DNA of 64,000 bases from Janibacter alkaliphilus (GTDB lineage Bacteria; Actinomycetota; Actinomycetes; Actinomycetales; Dermatophilaceae): contig NZ_JACBZX010000001.1 in the NCBI RefSeq assembly GCF_013408565.1, positions 3,100,001 through 3,164,000 on the forward strand. The letters run 5' to 3'. Under the pieces are notes generated by a model, which worked only from the letters and a program-made list of their open reading frames with translations, was not told the DNA's origin and did not search any database. The position numbers and the translations under genes are program-made. Below are positions 25,923-35,141 of this stretch, one piece after another; the stretch's first letter is position 1, and each line of letters begins with the position of its first letter.

Positions 25923-26474
25923 TCAGGCCGCCTGCTGGATGGCCGAGACCTCGAGGGTGAGCACGATCTTCTTCGAGACGAGCACGCCGCCGGTCTCCAG
26001 GGCGGCGTTCCAGCTCAGGCCCCAGGTCTCGCGGTCGACCTCGGTGGTCGCGGAGAAGCCGATCCGGGTGTTGCCGAAGGGGTCCTGGGCGGTGCCGAAG
26101 TACTCGGCGTCCAGGCTGACCGGCTTGGTGACGCCCTTGACGGTGAGGTCGCCGTCGAGGACGAAGCGGTCACCGGCCACCTCGCGCACGCCGGTCGAGG
26201 TGAAGGTGATGCTCGGGTGCTGCTCGACGTCGAAGAAGTCAGCGCTCTTGAGGTGTCCGTCGCGGTCGGCGCTGCGGGTGTCGACCGAGTCGACGCCGAT
26301 GGTCGCCCGGGCGCTGGACCCGGCGAAGTCCTCGCCGACGGTGACGGTCCCCTCGACGTCGCTGAAGGCGCCGCGGACCTTGGTGACCATCGCGTGCCGC
26401 GCGGTGAAGCCGACCTCCGAGTGGCTGGCGTCGATGGTGTAGGTGCCGGCGGGGATCTGGGTGACGTCGCTCAT
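25923..26474 (-). CDS. YceI-family protein
   Basis: A 183-residue lipocalin-like YceI protein. The N-terminal IPAGTYTIDASHSEVGFTARHAMVTKVRGAFSDVEG and the C-terminal WNAALETGGVLVSKKIVLTLEVSA are family hallmarks. YceI proteins bind polyprenoid or amphiphilic molecules. No signal peptide is present, as in many actinobacterial members. GGAGCAGC before the ATG acts as ribosome binding site; the upstream open frame to 26549 is not needed. The divergent gap to the small antitoxin-like gene is AT-rich (AACCCTAAACTATTCCC) and probably holds both promoters. Confidence 0.92.
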   Translation of the reverse strand: MSDVTQIPAGTYTIDASHSEVGFTARHAMVTKVRGAFSDVEGTVTVGEDFAGSSARATIGVDSVDTRSADRDGHLKSADFFDVEQHPSITFTSTGVREVAGDRFVLDGDLTVKGVTKPVSLDAEYFGTAQDPFGNTRIGFSATTEVDRETWGLSWNAALETGGVLVSKKIVLTLEVSAIQQAA

Positions 26475-26677
26475 CGTGAGCTGCTCCTTCGAGGTCGAGG
26501 GTGACGCGGTCTGCGTCACGGGTCGGTACGCACGAACCGTGGTACGCACGGTCCAATGCGATTGAACCCTAAACTATTCCCAGTTCGTCCGATCCGGTTG
26601 CGAACACCTTCAACGACTGTTTGGGTGGAGTCACCGAGGCGGCGAGATGCGCCGCCCACGACGAGAGGGGAACACGC

Positions 26678-26848
26678 ATGGGTCTCTTCGACAAGGCCAA
26701 GGACGCTGCCGACCAGAACTCCGACAAGGTCGAGGACGTCTCGGACCAGGGTCTGGAGAAGGGCGGCGAGTTCGCCGAGAGCAAGGGGGTCGGCCAGGAC
26801 CAGGTCGACAAGGGCAAGGAGACGCTCGACGGCAAGATCGGCGAGTAA
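26678..26848 (+). CDS. Small acidic antitoxin-like (Rv0909/MT0933-like) protein
   Basis: A 56-residue, highly charged protein (MGLFDKAKDAADQNSDKVED...). It resembles the MT0933-like/Rv0909 family of small actinobacterial proteins with repeated D-K-x-x-D patterns, often annotated as putative antitoxins. CsbD-like stress proteins are an alternative. No toxin gene accompanies it. GAGAGGGG lies nine bases before the ATG, and a strong hairpin follows within 20 bp of the stop, so it appears to be a stand-alone short transcript. Confidence 0.7.
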   Translation: MGLFDKAKDAADQNSDKVEDVSDQGLEKGGEFAESKGVGQDQVDKGKETLDGKIGE

Positions 26849-26867
26849 CGCCCCACAGCTTCGACGA

Positions 26868-26897
26868 GGCCCATCGCAGCCACGGCTGCGATGGGCC
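26868..26897. terminator. Strong bidirectional hairpin terminator
   Basis: GGCCCATCGCAGCC pairs perfectly (14 bp) with 26884-26897 across a 2-nt gap, followed by TTCGTCGT. It lies between the small antitoxin-like gene and the convergent 3' end of miaB. Confidence 0.85.
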
Positions 26898-26925
26898 TTC
26901 GTCGTGCGCGCGCCCGATCGGTGGG

Positions 26926-28440
26926 TCAGGCTCCGCAGGGGGCGGTGGGCACCTCGACCGGCTCCGGGGCACCGATCCGCGGCATCCCCAGGGAGACCGC
27001 GGGCTTGCCGCTCGGCTGCGCCTGCGCGCGCTCCCAGGCGTCCCCGCCGGCGCTGCGGCGCACCCGGTAGGTGCCGCCGGTCAGACCGGAGTCGGCCAGC
27101 AGGTGGTGCGGCGCGCCGTACGTCACCTCGGCCTCGACGACGTCGCCAGGCCGCGGTCGCTCGGCCCCCTGGGGCACGGCCACGTGCACCAGCCGGTTGT
27201 CCCGGGCCCGGCCCGAGATCCGGTCGGTGCGCTCGTCCTTGCGCCCTTCGCCGGTGGCCACGAGCACCTCGAGGGTCTCCCCCTCCTGGCCGCGGTTCTC
27301 CGCCCAGCTGATCTCGTCCTGCAGCGCCACCAGCCGCTCGAAGCGCTCCTGCACCACCGGCTTGGGCACCTGGTCGGCCATCTCGGCGGCCGGGGTGCCC
27401 GGGCGGATCGAGTACTGGAAGGTGAAGGCCGAGGCGAAGCGGGACGCCTCGACGACCCGCATGGTCTCGGCGAAGTCCTCCTCGGTCTCCCCCGGGAAGC
27501 CGACGATGAGATCGGTGGTGATCGCCGCGTGCGGGATCCGCTCGCGCACCCGGTCGAGGATGCCGAGGAAGCGCTCGCTGCGGTAGCTGCGGCGCATCGC
27601 CTTGAGCACCCGGTCCGAGCCGGCCTGCAGCGGCATGTGCAGGCTGGGCATGACGTTCGGCGTCTCGGCCATCGCGTCGATGACGTCGTCGGTGAAGGCG
27701 GCGGGGTGCGGGCTGGTGAAGCGCACCCGCTCCAGCCCCTCGATCTCGCCGCAGGCGCGCAGCAGCTTGCCGAAGGCGTAGCGGTCGCCGAACTCGACGC
27801 CGTAGGAGTTGACGTTCTGCCCCAGCAGGGTGATCTCGACGACGCCCTGGTCGACCAGCGCCTCGAGCTCGGCGAGGATCTCGCCCGGCCGTCGGTCCTT
27901 CTCCTTGCCGCGCAGCGCCGGGACGATGCAGAAGGTGCAGGTGTTGTTGCAGCCCACCGAGATCGAGGTCCAGCCGGCGTAGGCGGAGTCGCGGCGGGTG
28001 GGCAGGGTGGAGGGGAAGGTCTCCAGCGACTCGAGGATCTCGACCTGGGCCTCCCGGTTGTGCCGGGCGCGGTCCAGCAGCGCCGGCAGCGAGCCGATGT
28101 TGTGCGTGCCGAAGACGACGTCCACCCAGGGCGCCCGCTCGGTGATCTGCTCACGGTCCTTCTGGGCCATGCACCCGCCGACGGCGATCTGCATGTCCGG
28201 GTTGCGCTGCTTGGCCGGGCGCAGCTGGCCGACGTTGCCGTAGAGCTTGTTGTCGGCGTTCTCCCGGACCGCGCAGGTGTTGAAGACGACGACGTCGGCG
28301 GTCTCGGCGCGCTCCCCCTCGGGGAGGCTGGCGAGGTCGACGTAGCCGGCGGTCTCCAGCAGCCCGGCGATCCGCTCGGAGTCGTGCACGTTCATCTGGC
28401 ACCCGTGGGTGCGCACGTCGTAGGTCTTGGCGGCAGTCAT
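26926..28440 (-). CDS. miaB: tRNA-2-methylthio-N6-dimethylallyladenosine synthase MiaB
   Basis: A 504-residue radical-SAM methylthiotransferase. The UPF0004 domain begins [22 protein letters not shown] with further cysteines in FNTCAVREN and VGGCMAQ for the auxiliary cluster. The radical-SAM motif CNNTCTFC (about residues 163-170) is in [18 protein letters not shown], and a C-terminal TRAM domain follows. It adds a methylthio group to i6A37 made by MiaA. The start MTAAKTYD is preferred to an ATG 14 codons upstream because the family begins directly with this strand. Element A copy 3 lies in the gap upstream. Confidence 0.95.
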   Translation of the reverse strand: MTAAKTYDVRTHGCQMNVHDSERIAGLLETAGYVDLASLPEGERAETADVVVFNTCAVRENADNKLYGNVGQLRPAKQRNPDMQIAVGGCMAQKDREQITERAPWVDVVFGTHNIGSLPALLDRARHNREAQVEILESLETFPSTLPTRRDSAYAGWTSISVGCNNTCTFCIVPALRGKEKDRRPGEILAELEALVDQGVVEITLLGQNVNSYGVEFGDRYAFGKLLRACGEIEGLERVRFTSPHPAAFTDDVIDAMAETPNVMPSLHMPLQAGSDRVLKAMRRSYRSERFLGILDRVRERIPHAAITTDLIVGFPGETEEDFAETMRVVEASRFASAFTFQYSIRPGTPAAEMADQVPKPVVQERFERLVALQDEISWAENRGQEGETLEVLVATGEGRKDERTDRISGRARDNRLVHVAVPQGAERPRPGDVVEAEVTYGAPHHLLADSGLTGGTYRVRRSAGGDAWERAQAQPSGKPAVSLGMPRIGAPEPVEVPTAPCGA

Positions 28441-28552
28441 GACCGGTCCAGGGTACGCGTCGTGCGCTCCCCTCCCGGTCACGCCCGACCCCCTTCGCCC
28501 GCTCCACCGTCACCCGGACCACCGCCGCGGACCGGAGCGCTCTGGGGTCGCT

Positions 28553-28620
28553 GACATTCCTAGGACTGTCGCTCCGGACCGGCAGCGCGCGCGGTCCGGG
28601 GAGACAGTCCTAGGAATGTC
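28553..28620. repeat. Palindromic element A, copy 3
   Basis: A 68-bp symmetric copy: GACATTCCTAGGACTGTC, then the stem CCGGACCG...CGGTCCGG around GCAGCGCGCG, then GACAGTCCTAGGAATGTC. The outer blocks are each nearly palindromic and also complementary to each other (the T/A changes in the two blocks compensate). It lies between the transglutaminase stop and the miaB start. Confidence 0.85.
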
Positions 28621-28624
28621 GAGG

Positions 28625-29473
28625 TCAGGTGATCCGGGAGATGGCGACCTCGACGGAGAGGTCGACGAGCTCGGGGCCGACGTACATGCCGCGGAAGGGG
28701 GCGACGTCGTCGTAGTCCCGGCCGCGGGCGACCACGACGTGGTCGAGACCGACCGGGGTGAGGTTGGTCGGGTCCAGGCCGTACCAGTCACCGTCCCAGT
28801 ACTCGACCCAGGCGTGGCTCTCGCCCACCTCGGTGCTCCCGGGCTCGCTGCGCACCGCGTCCTGGGTGGTGTAGCCGCTGACGTAGCGGGCCGGGACGGA
28901 GATCGAGCGCAGCGCGCCGAGGGTGATGTGCGCGAAGTCCTGGCACACCCCCTTCCCGTGCCCCCAGGCGACGGCGGCGGTGTCCTGGACCCCGGTGATC
29001 CCGCGCTGGTAGGTCATCCGCTCGTGAATCCGCTCCACGAGCAGCCGGGCCGCCGCCCCCGACGACTCCTCGCTGCGCACGCCCTCGGCCAGCTCGACCA
29101 GGCCGTCGGCCGGCTGGGTGCGCTCGGTGATGTCGAGGTACTCGCTGAGCCGGTCGCGCAGCCGCTCGTCCTCCAGCGCCGCCCAGCCGCCGGCCTCGTC
29201 CTCGGCCGGCACCTCGAAGCGCTCGACGAGGCTGGTGGCCTCGATCTCCAGGCTGCGGTGCGGGGTCTGGCTCTCCATCGCCATGACCTCGGTGCCCCAG
29301 TGGTCGGTGTAGACGTGGCTCCAGGTCAGCGGCCGCACCTTCACCCGGGACTCCAGGGTGGTCTGGCCCGGCTCGGTGACCGGGATCATCCGCAGCTCGT
29401 TGTGCGAGGCGGTGACCTCGCCGTCATAGGTCATCGTCGTGCGGTGCACGATGCGGTGCCGTCGGGTGCTCAC
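28625..29473 (-). CDS. Transglutaminase-like protein of ATP-grasp/alpha-E operon
   Basis: A 282-residue protein with an N-terminal bacterial transglutaminase-associated domain (HRTTMTYDGEVTASHNELRMIP) and a transglutaminase-like cysteine protease domain. The catalytic triad is Cys177 (GHGKGVCQDF), His220 (GESHAWVE) and Asp234 (GLDPTN). The GTG start overlaps the stop of the alpha-E gene (GTGA), fixing it. In this conserved three-gene set, comparative genomics predicts peptide ligation by the ATP-grasp partner and cleavage or transfer by the transglutaminase. The substrate is unknown. Confidence 0.92.
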   Translation of the reverse strand: MSTRRHRIVHRTTMTYDGEVTASHNELRMIPVTEPGQTTLESRVKVRPLTWSHVYTDHWGTEVMAMESQTPHRSLEIEATSLVERFEVPAEDEAGGWAALEDERLRDRLSEYLDITERTQPADGLVELAEGVRSEESSGAAARLLVERIHERMTYQRGITGVQDTAAVAWGHGKGVCQDFAHITLGALRSISVPARYVSGYTTQDAVRSEPGSTEVGESHAWVEYWDGDWYGLDPTNLTPVGLDHVVVARGRDYDDVAPFRGMYVGPELVDLSVEVAISRIT

Positions 29474-30390
29474 AGCGTCTCTCCCGTCCACTCCTGCACC
29501 GGAGCCGAGTTGAAGTAGCGGTCGCCGATCGCCTCGGAGGCGGCCATCACCGCGTCCTGGACGGCCATCATGTGCGCCGGCAGCTCGGCCAGCACCGCGT
29601 CCGGGTCGGTGAACTCCAGCTGGGTCCGCACCTGCCCGAGGATCCGTCGGCCCTCGTCGGAGAAACCGATCCGGTCCTTGTCCGGGGCGAGCGCGATGAG
29701 CCGGTCCTCGGCCTCGTTGAGGGCGGCGATGACCGAGCGCGGGAAGCGCCGGTCCAGGGTGAGGAAGGCGGCCGCGGTGCGGTCGGTGACCACCCCGCGC
29801 ATGGTCCGCAGCATCGACTGCTGGGCGCCGCAGCTGGCCAGCACGCTGCCCCAGGTGGGCCCGTAGGACTGGGCGCCGGTGGCGACCATCCGGGCGGTCA
29901 TGTCGGCCCGCTCCAGCGAGCGGCCGAGCGCGAGGAAGTCCCAGGCGTCGTCGTGGCTCATCGTCGCGTCGGCGACCCCGGCGACCAGGGCGCTGCGCTC
30001 GCGCACCCAGCCGAGGTGCTGCTGGGTGACCGCGCGGGTGCCCAGGCCGTTCCACCGGTGCCAGGTGGTGTTGATGCACTCCCAGACCTCGGTGGAGATG
30101 GTCTCGCGGGCGCGTCGGGCGTTCTCCCGCGCGGCCAGCCACGAGCCGGAGATGGCGTTGGGGTTGGCGGCGTCGAAGACGAGCATCCGGCCGACGTCGT
30201 CGAAGGTGGCCTGCTCGACGTCGTCGTAGCCCATGGCCCCGTGCAGCACGAGCCGGGCGGAGAGGCCCTCGTCGGCACTGGGGTCCTCGAGCAGCTGCAG
30301 CCGCAGCACGTCGACGATCCGCGCGGTGCCGTCGGCCCGCTCGATGTAGCGGCCGATCCAGAAGAGGCTGTCGGCGATCCGGCTGAGCAT
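29470..30390 (-). CDS. Alpha-E domain protein
   Basis: A 306-residue, mostly helical protein matching the alpha-E family (MLSRIADSLFWIGRYIERADGTARIVDVLRLQLLED at the start, then conserved ARENARRARETISTEVWECIN and FLALGRSLERADMTARM). The family always occurs with circularly permuted ATP-grasp and transglutaminase genes, and its biochemical role is unknown. The start overlaps the ATP-grasp stop by one base (TGATG) and the stop overlaps the transglutaminase start, so all three are translationally coupled. Confidence 0.92.
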   Translation of the reverse strand: MLSRIADSLFWIGRYIERADGTARIVDVLRLQLLEDPSADEGLSARLVLHGAMGYDDVEQATFDDVGRMLVFDAANPNAISGSWLAARENARRARETISTEVWECINTTWHRWNGLGTRAVTQQHLGWVRERSALVAGVADATMSHDDAWDFLALGRSLERADMTARMVATGAQSYGPTWGSVLASCGAQQSMLRTMRGVVTDRTAAAFLTLDRRFPRSVIAALNEAEDRLIALAPDKDRIGFSDEGRRILGQVRTQLEFTDPDAVLAELPAHMMAVQDAVMAASEAIGDRYFNSAPVQEWTGETL

Positions 30391-32150
30391 CAGGCCCTCC
30401 CTCCGTCGCTGCTCGCGGGGTCACCGCTCACGGGGTCGCTGCTCGGGGTGTCGCTGCTCGTGGGATCGACCGGCAGCTCGGGGGGTGGCACGGCCGGGTC
30501 CTGGCCGCCCATGGCCACGCCCCCGTCGAGCTCGGCGCTCTCGCCGCGCTCGCGGGAGGCGGCGACCTCGGCCTCGGCCTGCTCGGTCTCCGGCGCCGAG
30601 GCGGTGCCGCCGAGCAGGATGACCTCGGTCTCCTCGCCGGTGGGCACCTTGGCGTAGCGCCCGGCGAGCACCCAGGTGTCCTTGCTGCCGCCGCCCTGGC
30701 TCGAGTTGACCACCAGCTGGCCCTCCGGGAGCGCGACCCGGGTCAGGCCGCCGGGCAGCACGCGGACGTCGTTGCCGTCGTTGACCGCGAAGGGGCGCAG
30801 GTCGACGTGCCGCGGGCGCAGCCCGCCGTCGATGAGCGTGGGCACGGTGGAGAGCTGGACGACCGGCTGGGCGATCCAGTCGCGGGGGTCGCGCTCCAGC
30901 TTGCCGCGCAGCTCGTCCAGCTCGGCGCCGCTGGCCTCCGGGCCGATGACCAGGCCCTTGCCGCCGGAGCCGTCGACCGGCTTGACGACCATCTCGTCGA
31001 GGCGGTCGAGCACGGTGGCCAGCGCCTGCGGCTCGTTGCACCGGTAGGTGTCGACGTTCGGCAGGACCGGGTCCTCCTCGAGGTAGTAGCGGGTGAGGTC
31101 CGGCAGGTAGGAGTAGACGAGCTTGTCGTCGGCGACGCCGTTGCCGATGGCGTTGGCCAGGGTGACGCGGCCGGCCCGCACCGCCGAGACCAGCCCGGGC
31201 ACCCCGAGCATGGAGTCGCGGCGGAAGTGCACCGGGTCGAGGAAGTCGTCGTCGATGCGTCGGTAGATGACGTCGACGCGCTCCTCGCCGTGGGTGGTGC
31301 GCATCCGCACCTCGCCGCCGCGGACGACGAGGTCGCGGCCCTCGACGAGCTCGACGCCCATCATCCGGGCGAGCAGGGTGTGCTCGAAATAGGCGGAGTT
31401 GTAGACGCCGGGGGTGAGCACGACGACGGTGGGGTCGCTGTGCCCCTCGGGGGCCGACTCCCGCAGCGCCTCCAGCAGGATCCGCGGGTAGTCGTGCACC
31501 GGCCGGATCCGCATCGTGGCGAAGGCCTCGGGGAAGACGTTGGCCATCGCCCGGCGGTTGGCGATGACGTAGGAGACGCCCGAGGGCACCCGGACGTTGT
31601 CCTCCAGCACCCGGAAGGTGCCCTGCTCGTCACGGATGAGGTCGATGCCGCTGACGTGGGCGCGCACCCCGTTGGTGGGCCGGATCCCGGCGACGGCCTG
31701 GTGGTAGTGGCTCGAGGTGGCGATGAGCTTCCACGGGATGATGCCGTCCTCGACGGCGCGCGGCACGCCAGAGCTGCGGCTGTAGATGTCGTCGAGGAAG
31801 GCCTCCAGGGCGCGCACCCGCTGGGCGACGCCGCGCTCGACCGTCTGCCAGCTGTCGGCGTCGATGACCCGGGGCACCGCGTCCAGCGGGAACGGGCGCT
31901 CCTCGCCGGCGTGGTCGAAGGTCACGCCCTGGTCGAGGAAGGTGCGCGCGAGGGCGTCCGCGCGGTCCTTGAGGCTGTCCGCGTCCATCGAGCGGAGGGT
32001 GTGATGGATCGGCTTGTACGGCGCCCGGGGGGTGCCGCCCTCGTCGAGCATCTCGTCCCAGGCGCGTCCGGCGGTGTACTCGCTGAAGAGGCTGGGCCCC
32101 GACGAGCGCGCGGCCCCGTCGCCTTGCGTCTGTCCGTGTACCTGCGTCAC
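30390..32150 (-). CDS. Circularly permuted ATP-grasp type 2 protein
   Basis: About 586 residues of the CP_ATPgrasp family (DUF404/DUF407). Typical segments include RPFPLDAVPRVIDADSWQTVERGVAQRVRALEAFLDDIY, VLEDNVRVPSGVSYVIANRRAM, VVKPVDGSGGKGLVIGPEAS (nucleotide-binding loop), HVDLRPFAV and a final NSSQGGGSKDTWVL. It should activate a carboxylate for peptide-like ligation. A Ser/Pro/Asp-rich tail of about 60 residues is unusual. The GTG at 32150 is preferred over the in-frame GTG nine bases upstream because TAGGGT lies seven bases before it. Confidence 0.92.
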   Translation of the reverse strand: MTQVHGQTQGDGAARSSGPSLFSEYTAGRAWDEMLDEGGTPRAPYKPIHHTLRSMDADSLKDRADALARTFLDQGVTFDHAGEERPFPLDAVPRVIDADSWQTVERGVAQRVRALEAFLDDIYSRSSGVPRAVEDGIIPWKLIATSSHYHQAVAGIRPTNGVRAHVSGIDLIRDEQGTFRVLEDNVRVPSGVSYVIANRRAMANVFPEAFATMRIRPVHDYPRILLEALRESAPEGHSDPTVVVLTPGVYNSAYFEHTLLARMMGVELVEGRDLVVRGGEVRMRTTHGEERVDVIYRRIDDDFLDPVHFRRDSMLGVPGLVSAVRAGRVTLANAIGNGVADDKLVYSYLPDLTRYYLEEDPVLPNVDTYRCNEPQALATVLDRLDEMVVKPVDGSGGKGLVIGPEASGAELDELRGKLERDPRDWIAQPVVQLSTVPTLIDGGLRPRHVDLRPFAVNDGNDVRVLPGGLTRVALPEGQLVVNSSQGGGSKDTWVLAGRYAKVPTGEETEVILLGGTASAPETEQAEAEVAASRERGESAELDGGVAMGGQDPAVPPPELPVDPTSSDTPSSDPVSGDPASSDGGRA

Positions 32151-32157
32151 GTCCCCC

Positions 32158-32163
32158 ACCCTA
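32158..32163 (-). promoter_or_regulatory. -10 TAGGGT, leaderless promoter of the ATP-grasp operon
   Basis: TAGGGT on the minus strand, seven bases before the GTG. It drives the three coupled genes. Confidence 0.5.
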
Positions 32164-32210
32164 GGGGGGCGATGTTTCGCGGCGGTGTCCCCGGGTGCTG
32201 CGGGGTGTCG

Positions 32211-33020
32211 TCAGCGCAGACCGACGAGGACCCGGTCGTCACCGACCTGGCGGACCACGCCGACGCTGCGGCACCCGCCCTCGGTGAGGGCGTCGAGGTA
32301 GTCCTGCACGACCGCACGATGCTGCACCTCGTGCTCGAGAGCGGCCGTGGCACGCTCGGCCATCAGGTCGGCGAGCTCCGGCGCGGCCGCGACGGCGTCC
32401 CACCACTGCTGCCACCCCAGGGCGCCCTCGTCCTCGTACCGTTCGGCGCTGCGGCGGGTGAGGTGACTCTCGAGGTCGACGAGGCGCGAGTCGTCCCCGA
32501 GGGGGATGTGGTCGGCGTCGACCAGCACCCCGGAGGGTCGCAGCGCCGCCGCGGCCCCCCGCAGCACGGACTGCAGCTCGGGCCGGTCCAACCAGTGCAG
32601 CGCGGTGCTGCTCACCACCGCGTCGGGCGCACGGTCCAGGGCCAGACGCTCCAGCCACCCCTCGTCCCGGAGGTCCAGCTGCTGCACGCTGGCGCGTTCG
32701 TCGAGCACGGCCCGAGCCAGCCCGAGCAGCAGCGGGTCCATGTCGACGGCGATCACCCGCGCCTGCGGGAACCGCGCCAGGAGCCGGGAGGTGAGCGACC
32801 CAGGACCGCACCCCAGGTCGAGCACCAGCGGGTCCGGTCGGTCCAGGGTGTGCTCCAGGACGTCCAGCACGGCCTGGAACCGCTCCTCGCGGTCGTCGAA
32901 GAAGGTGGCCTGCTGACGATCCCAGCTCTCCACCCAGGCCCGGGCGGTCTCGGGCTCGAGCATCTGGCCGGAGGCGGAGGCTGGCGAGACGTCACGCTCG
33001 GACGCTGAGGTGGGCTGCAT
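32211..33020 (-). CDS. Class I SAM-dependent methyltransferase
   Basis: A 269-residue methyltransferase with the SAM-binding loop VLDLGCGPGSLTSRLLARFP, an acidic end of strand 2 (VIAVDMDPLLL), VVSSTALHWLDRPE (the trans-aconitate/ubiquinone-type motif IV) and LRPSGVLVDADHIPLG. The substrate is unknown; it may be a small molecule, given the resemblance to trans-aconitate methyltransferases. The ATG at MQPTSASERD is preceded by CAGGCT six bases upstream, a plausible leaderless -10. An internal ATG (MLEPETARAW) is the only other good start. It lies 58 bp after recX in the same direction but probably has its own promoter. Confidence 0.85.
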   Translation of the reverse strand: MQPTSASERDVSPASASGQMLEPETARAWVESWDRQQATFFDDREERFQAVLDVLEHTLDRPDPLVLDLGCGPGSLTSRLLARFPQARVIAVDMDPLLLGLARAVLDERASVQQLDLRDEGWLERLALDRAPDAVVSSTALHWLDRPELQSVLRGAAAALRPSGVLVDADHIPLGDDSRLVDLESHLTRRSAERYEDEGALGWQQWWDAVAAAPELADLMAERATAALEHEVQHRAVVQDYLDALTEGGCRSVGVVRQVGDDRVLVGLR

Positions 33021-33078
33021 GGGCCCAGCCTGGCACGGTCCTGGCACCTCGAACCCCGGCTGGGACGCGCGATGCACC

Positions 33079-33816
33079 TCAGTCGCGGCGGTGCTCGGGC
33101 AGGGCGTCCAGGCACTCCCGGATGACGCCGTGGGCGACCTCGCCGCCGTACCCCTTGCGGGCGAGCATCCCGGCCAGCCGCCGGGTCTGCACGTCGCGGT
33201 CCAGTCCGTGCATCCGCCCCAGCCGCTTCTCCACGAGCGCGCGGGCGGTCTCCCGCTCGCTGTGCGGGTCGATCTCGTCGAGGACGCCCCGGGCGGTCTC
33301 CTCGTCGACCCCCTTCGCCCGGAGCTCGTGGGCCAGTGCGCGGCCGGCCAGGCCGCGGGTGGCCTGCTTGGAGCGGACGAAGGTCTCGGCGAAGGCGGTG
33401 TCGTCGACCAGGCCGACGTGCTCCATCCGGTCGAGCACCTCGGCGGCCACGTCGTCGGCGCAGCCCTTGCGGCGCAGCGCCCGCTCCAGCTCGGCACGGC
33501 TCTTCGGGGAGCCGGTGAGCAGGCGGAGGACCACCGCGCGGGCCACCGCGTAGGGGTCGGCCTCCTCGTCCACCTCCGGCGCAGGTGGTGGCACCGGACG
33601 GCCGGGGGCACCCGGACCGCGGACGCCGAGGCCCGCGCCCGCGTCGGACTCGCCGGGCTGCCACGCCTCGCCCGCCTGCGCTGCCTCTCCCGGCTGCCCT
33701 GTCTCGCCCGCCTGCGCCGTCTCACCCGCCTCGACGCGGGCGACCGCCGCCCGCAGCCGATCGATCTCGGCCTGCTGCGGTGCGGCGGTCGCCGGCGCGC
33801 TCTCCTGCGGAGCCAC
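33079..33816 (-). CDS. recX: Regulatory protein RecX
   Basis: A 245-residue RecX, which binds and restrains RecA filaments. The helical repeats are recognisable: DPYAVARAVVLRLLTGSPKSRAELERALRRKGC, HVGLVDDTAFAETFVRSK and RKGYGGEVAHGVIREC. The first 75 residues are an extension carrying hexapeptide repeats of the type (A/P)GE(T/A)xQ (AGETAQ, AGETGQ, PGEAAQ, AGEAWQ). The GTG start lies two bases after the recA stop, so the two are co-transcribed and RecX output follows recA induction. Confidence 0.9.
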   Translation of the reverse strand: MAPQESAPATAAPQQAEIDRLRAAVARVEAGETAQAGETGQPGEAAQAGEAWQPGESDAGAGLGVRGPGAPGRPVPPPAPEVDEEADPYAVARAVVLRLLTGSPKSRAELERALRRKGCADDVAAEVLDRMEHVGLVDDTAFAETFVRSKQATRGLAGRALAHELRAKGVDEETARGVLDEIDPHSERETARALVEKRLGRMHGLDRDVQTRRLAGMLARKGYGGEVAHGVIRECLDALPEHRRD

Positions 33817-33818
33817 GA

Positions 33819-34889
<1,071 letters not shown>

Positions 34890-34973
34890 GCCACACCTCT
34901 CTCTTCTCACTCGTGCGCGGGCGCGTCCACCGGCGACCGTCGACGCTGTCGGGCTCGTTGCGTGTCAGGTCAG

Positions 34974-34996
34974 ACGCTAGGAGCCCCCACCGACAA
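34974..34996 (-). promoter_or_regulatory. RecA-NDp (PafBC-dependent) promoter of recA
   Basis: On the minus strand TTGTCGGTGG, seven bases and TAGCGT match the LexA-independent DNA-damage promoter known from mycobacteria (TTGTCRGTGG, about 8 nt, TANNNT). The predicted start gives a leader of about 75 nt before recA. Confidence 0.8.
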
Positions 34997-35064
34997 CGGT
35001 CCGCGGCCGCCGTGAGGCTGTGGACCTCGAGGTCGCCGGGAGGGCACCTGTGGACGAGCGTAGA

Positions 35065-35078
35065 CGAACATCTGTTCG
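35065..35078. promoter_or_regulatory. LexA (SOS) box CGAACATCTGTTCG
   Basis: A GAAC-N4-GTTC palindrome extended by CG on both sides, the actinobacterial SOS box. It lies in the divergent recA/amidotransferase region, 176 bp from recA and 64 bp from the other gene, so it could act on either. Confidence 0.85.
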
Positions 35079-35129
35079 AGGCAAGCACCGGCGCGCCGAC
35101 ACGCCGCCCGCGCCCCGACCCGCGCCACC

Positions 35130-35135
35130 TACCCT
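35130..35135 (+). promoter_or_regulatory. -10 TACCCT of the glutamine amidotransferase gene
   Basis: TACCCT, six bases, then GTG: a leaderless arrangement. The LexA box lies about 50 bp upstream. Confidence 0.5.
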
Positions 35136-35141
35136 GCTCGG

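Noticed and set aside
26678..26848. Toxin-antitoxin locus
   Set aside because: The small antitoxin-like gene stands alone; the neighbours are yceI and miaB.
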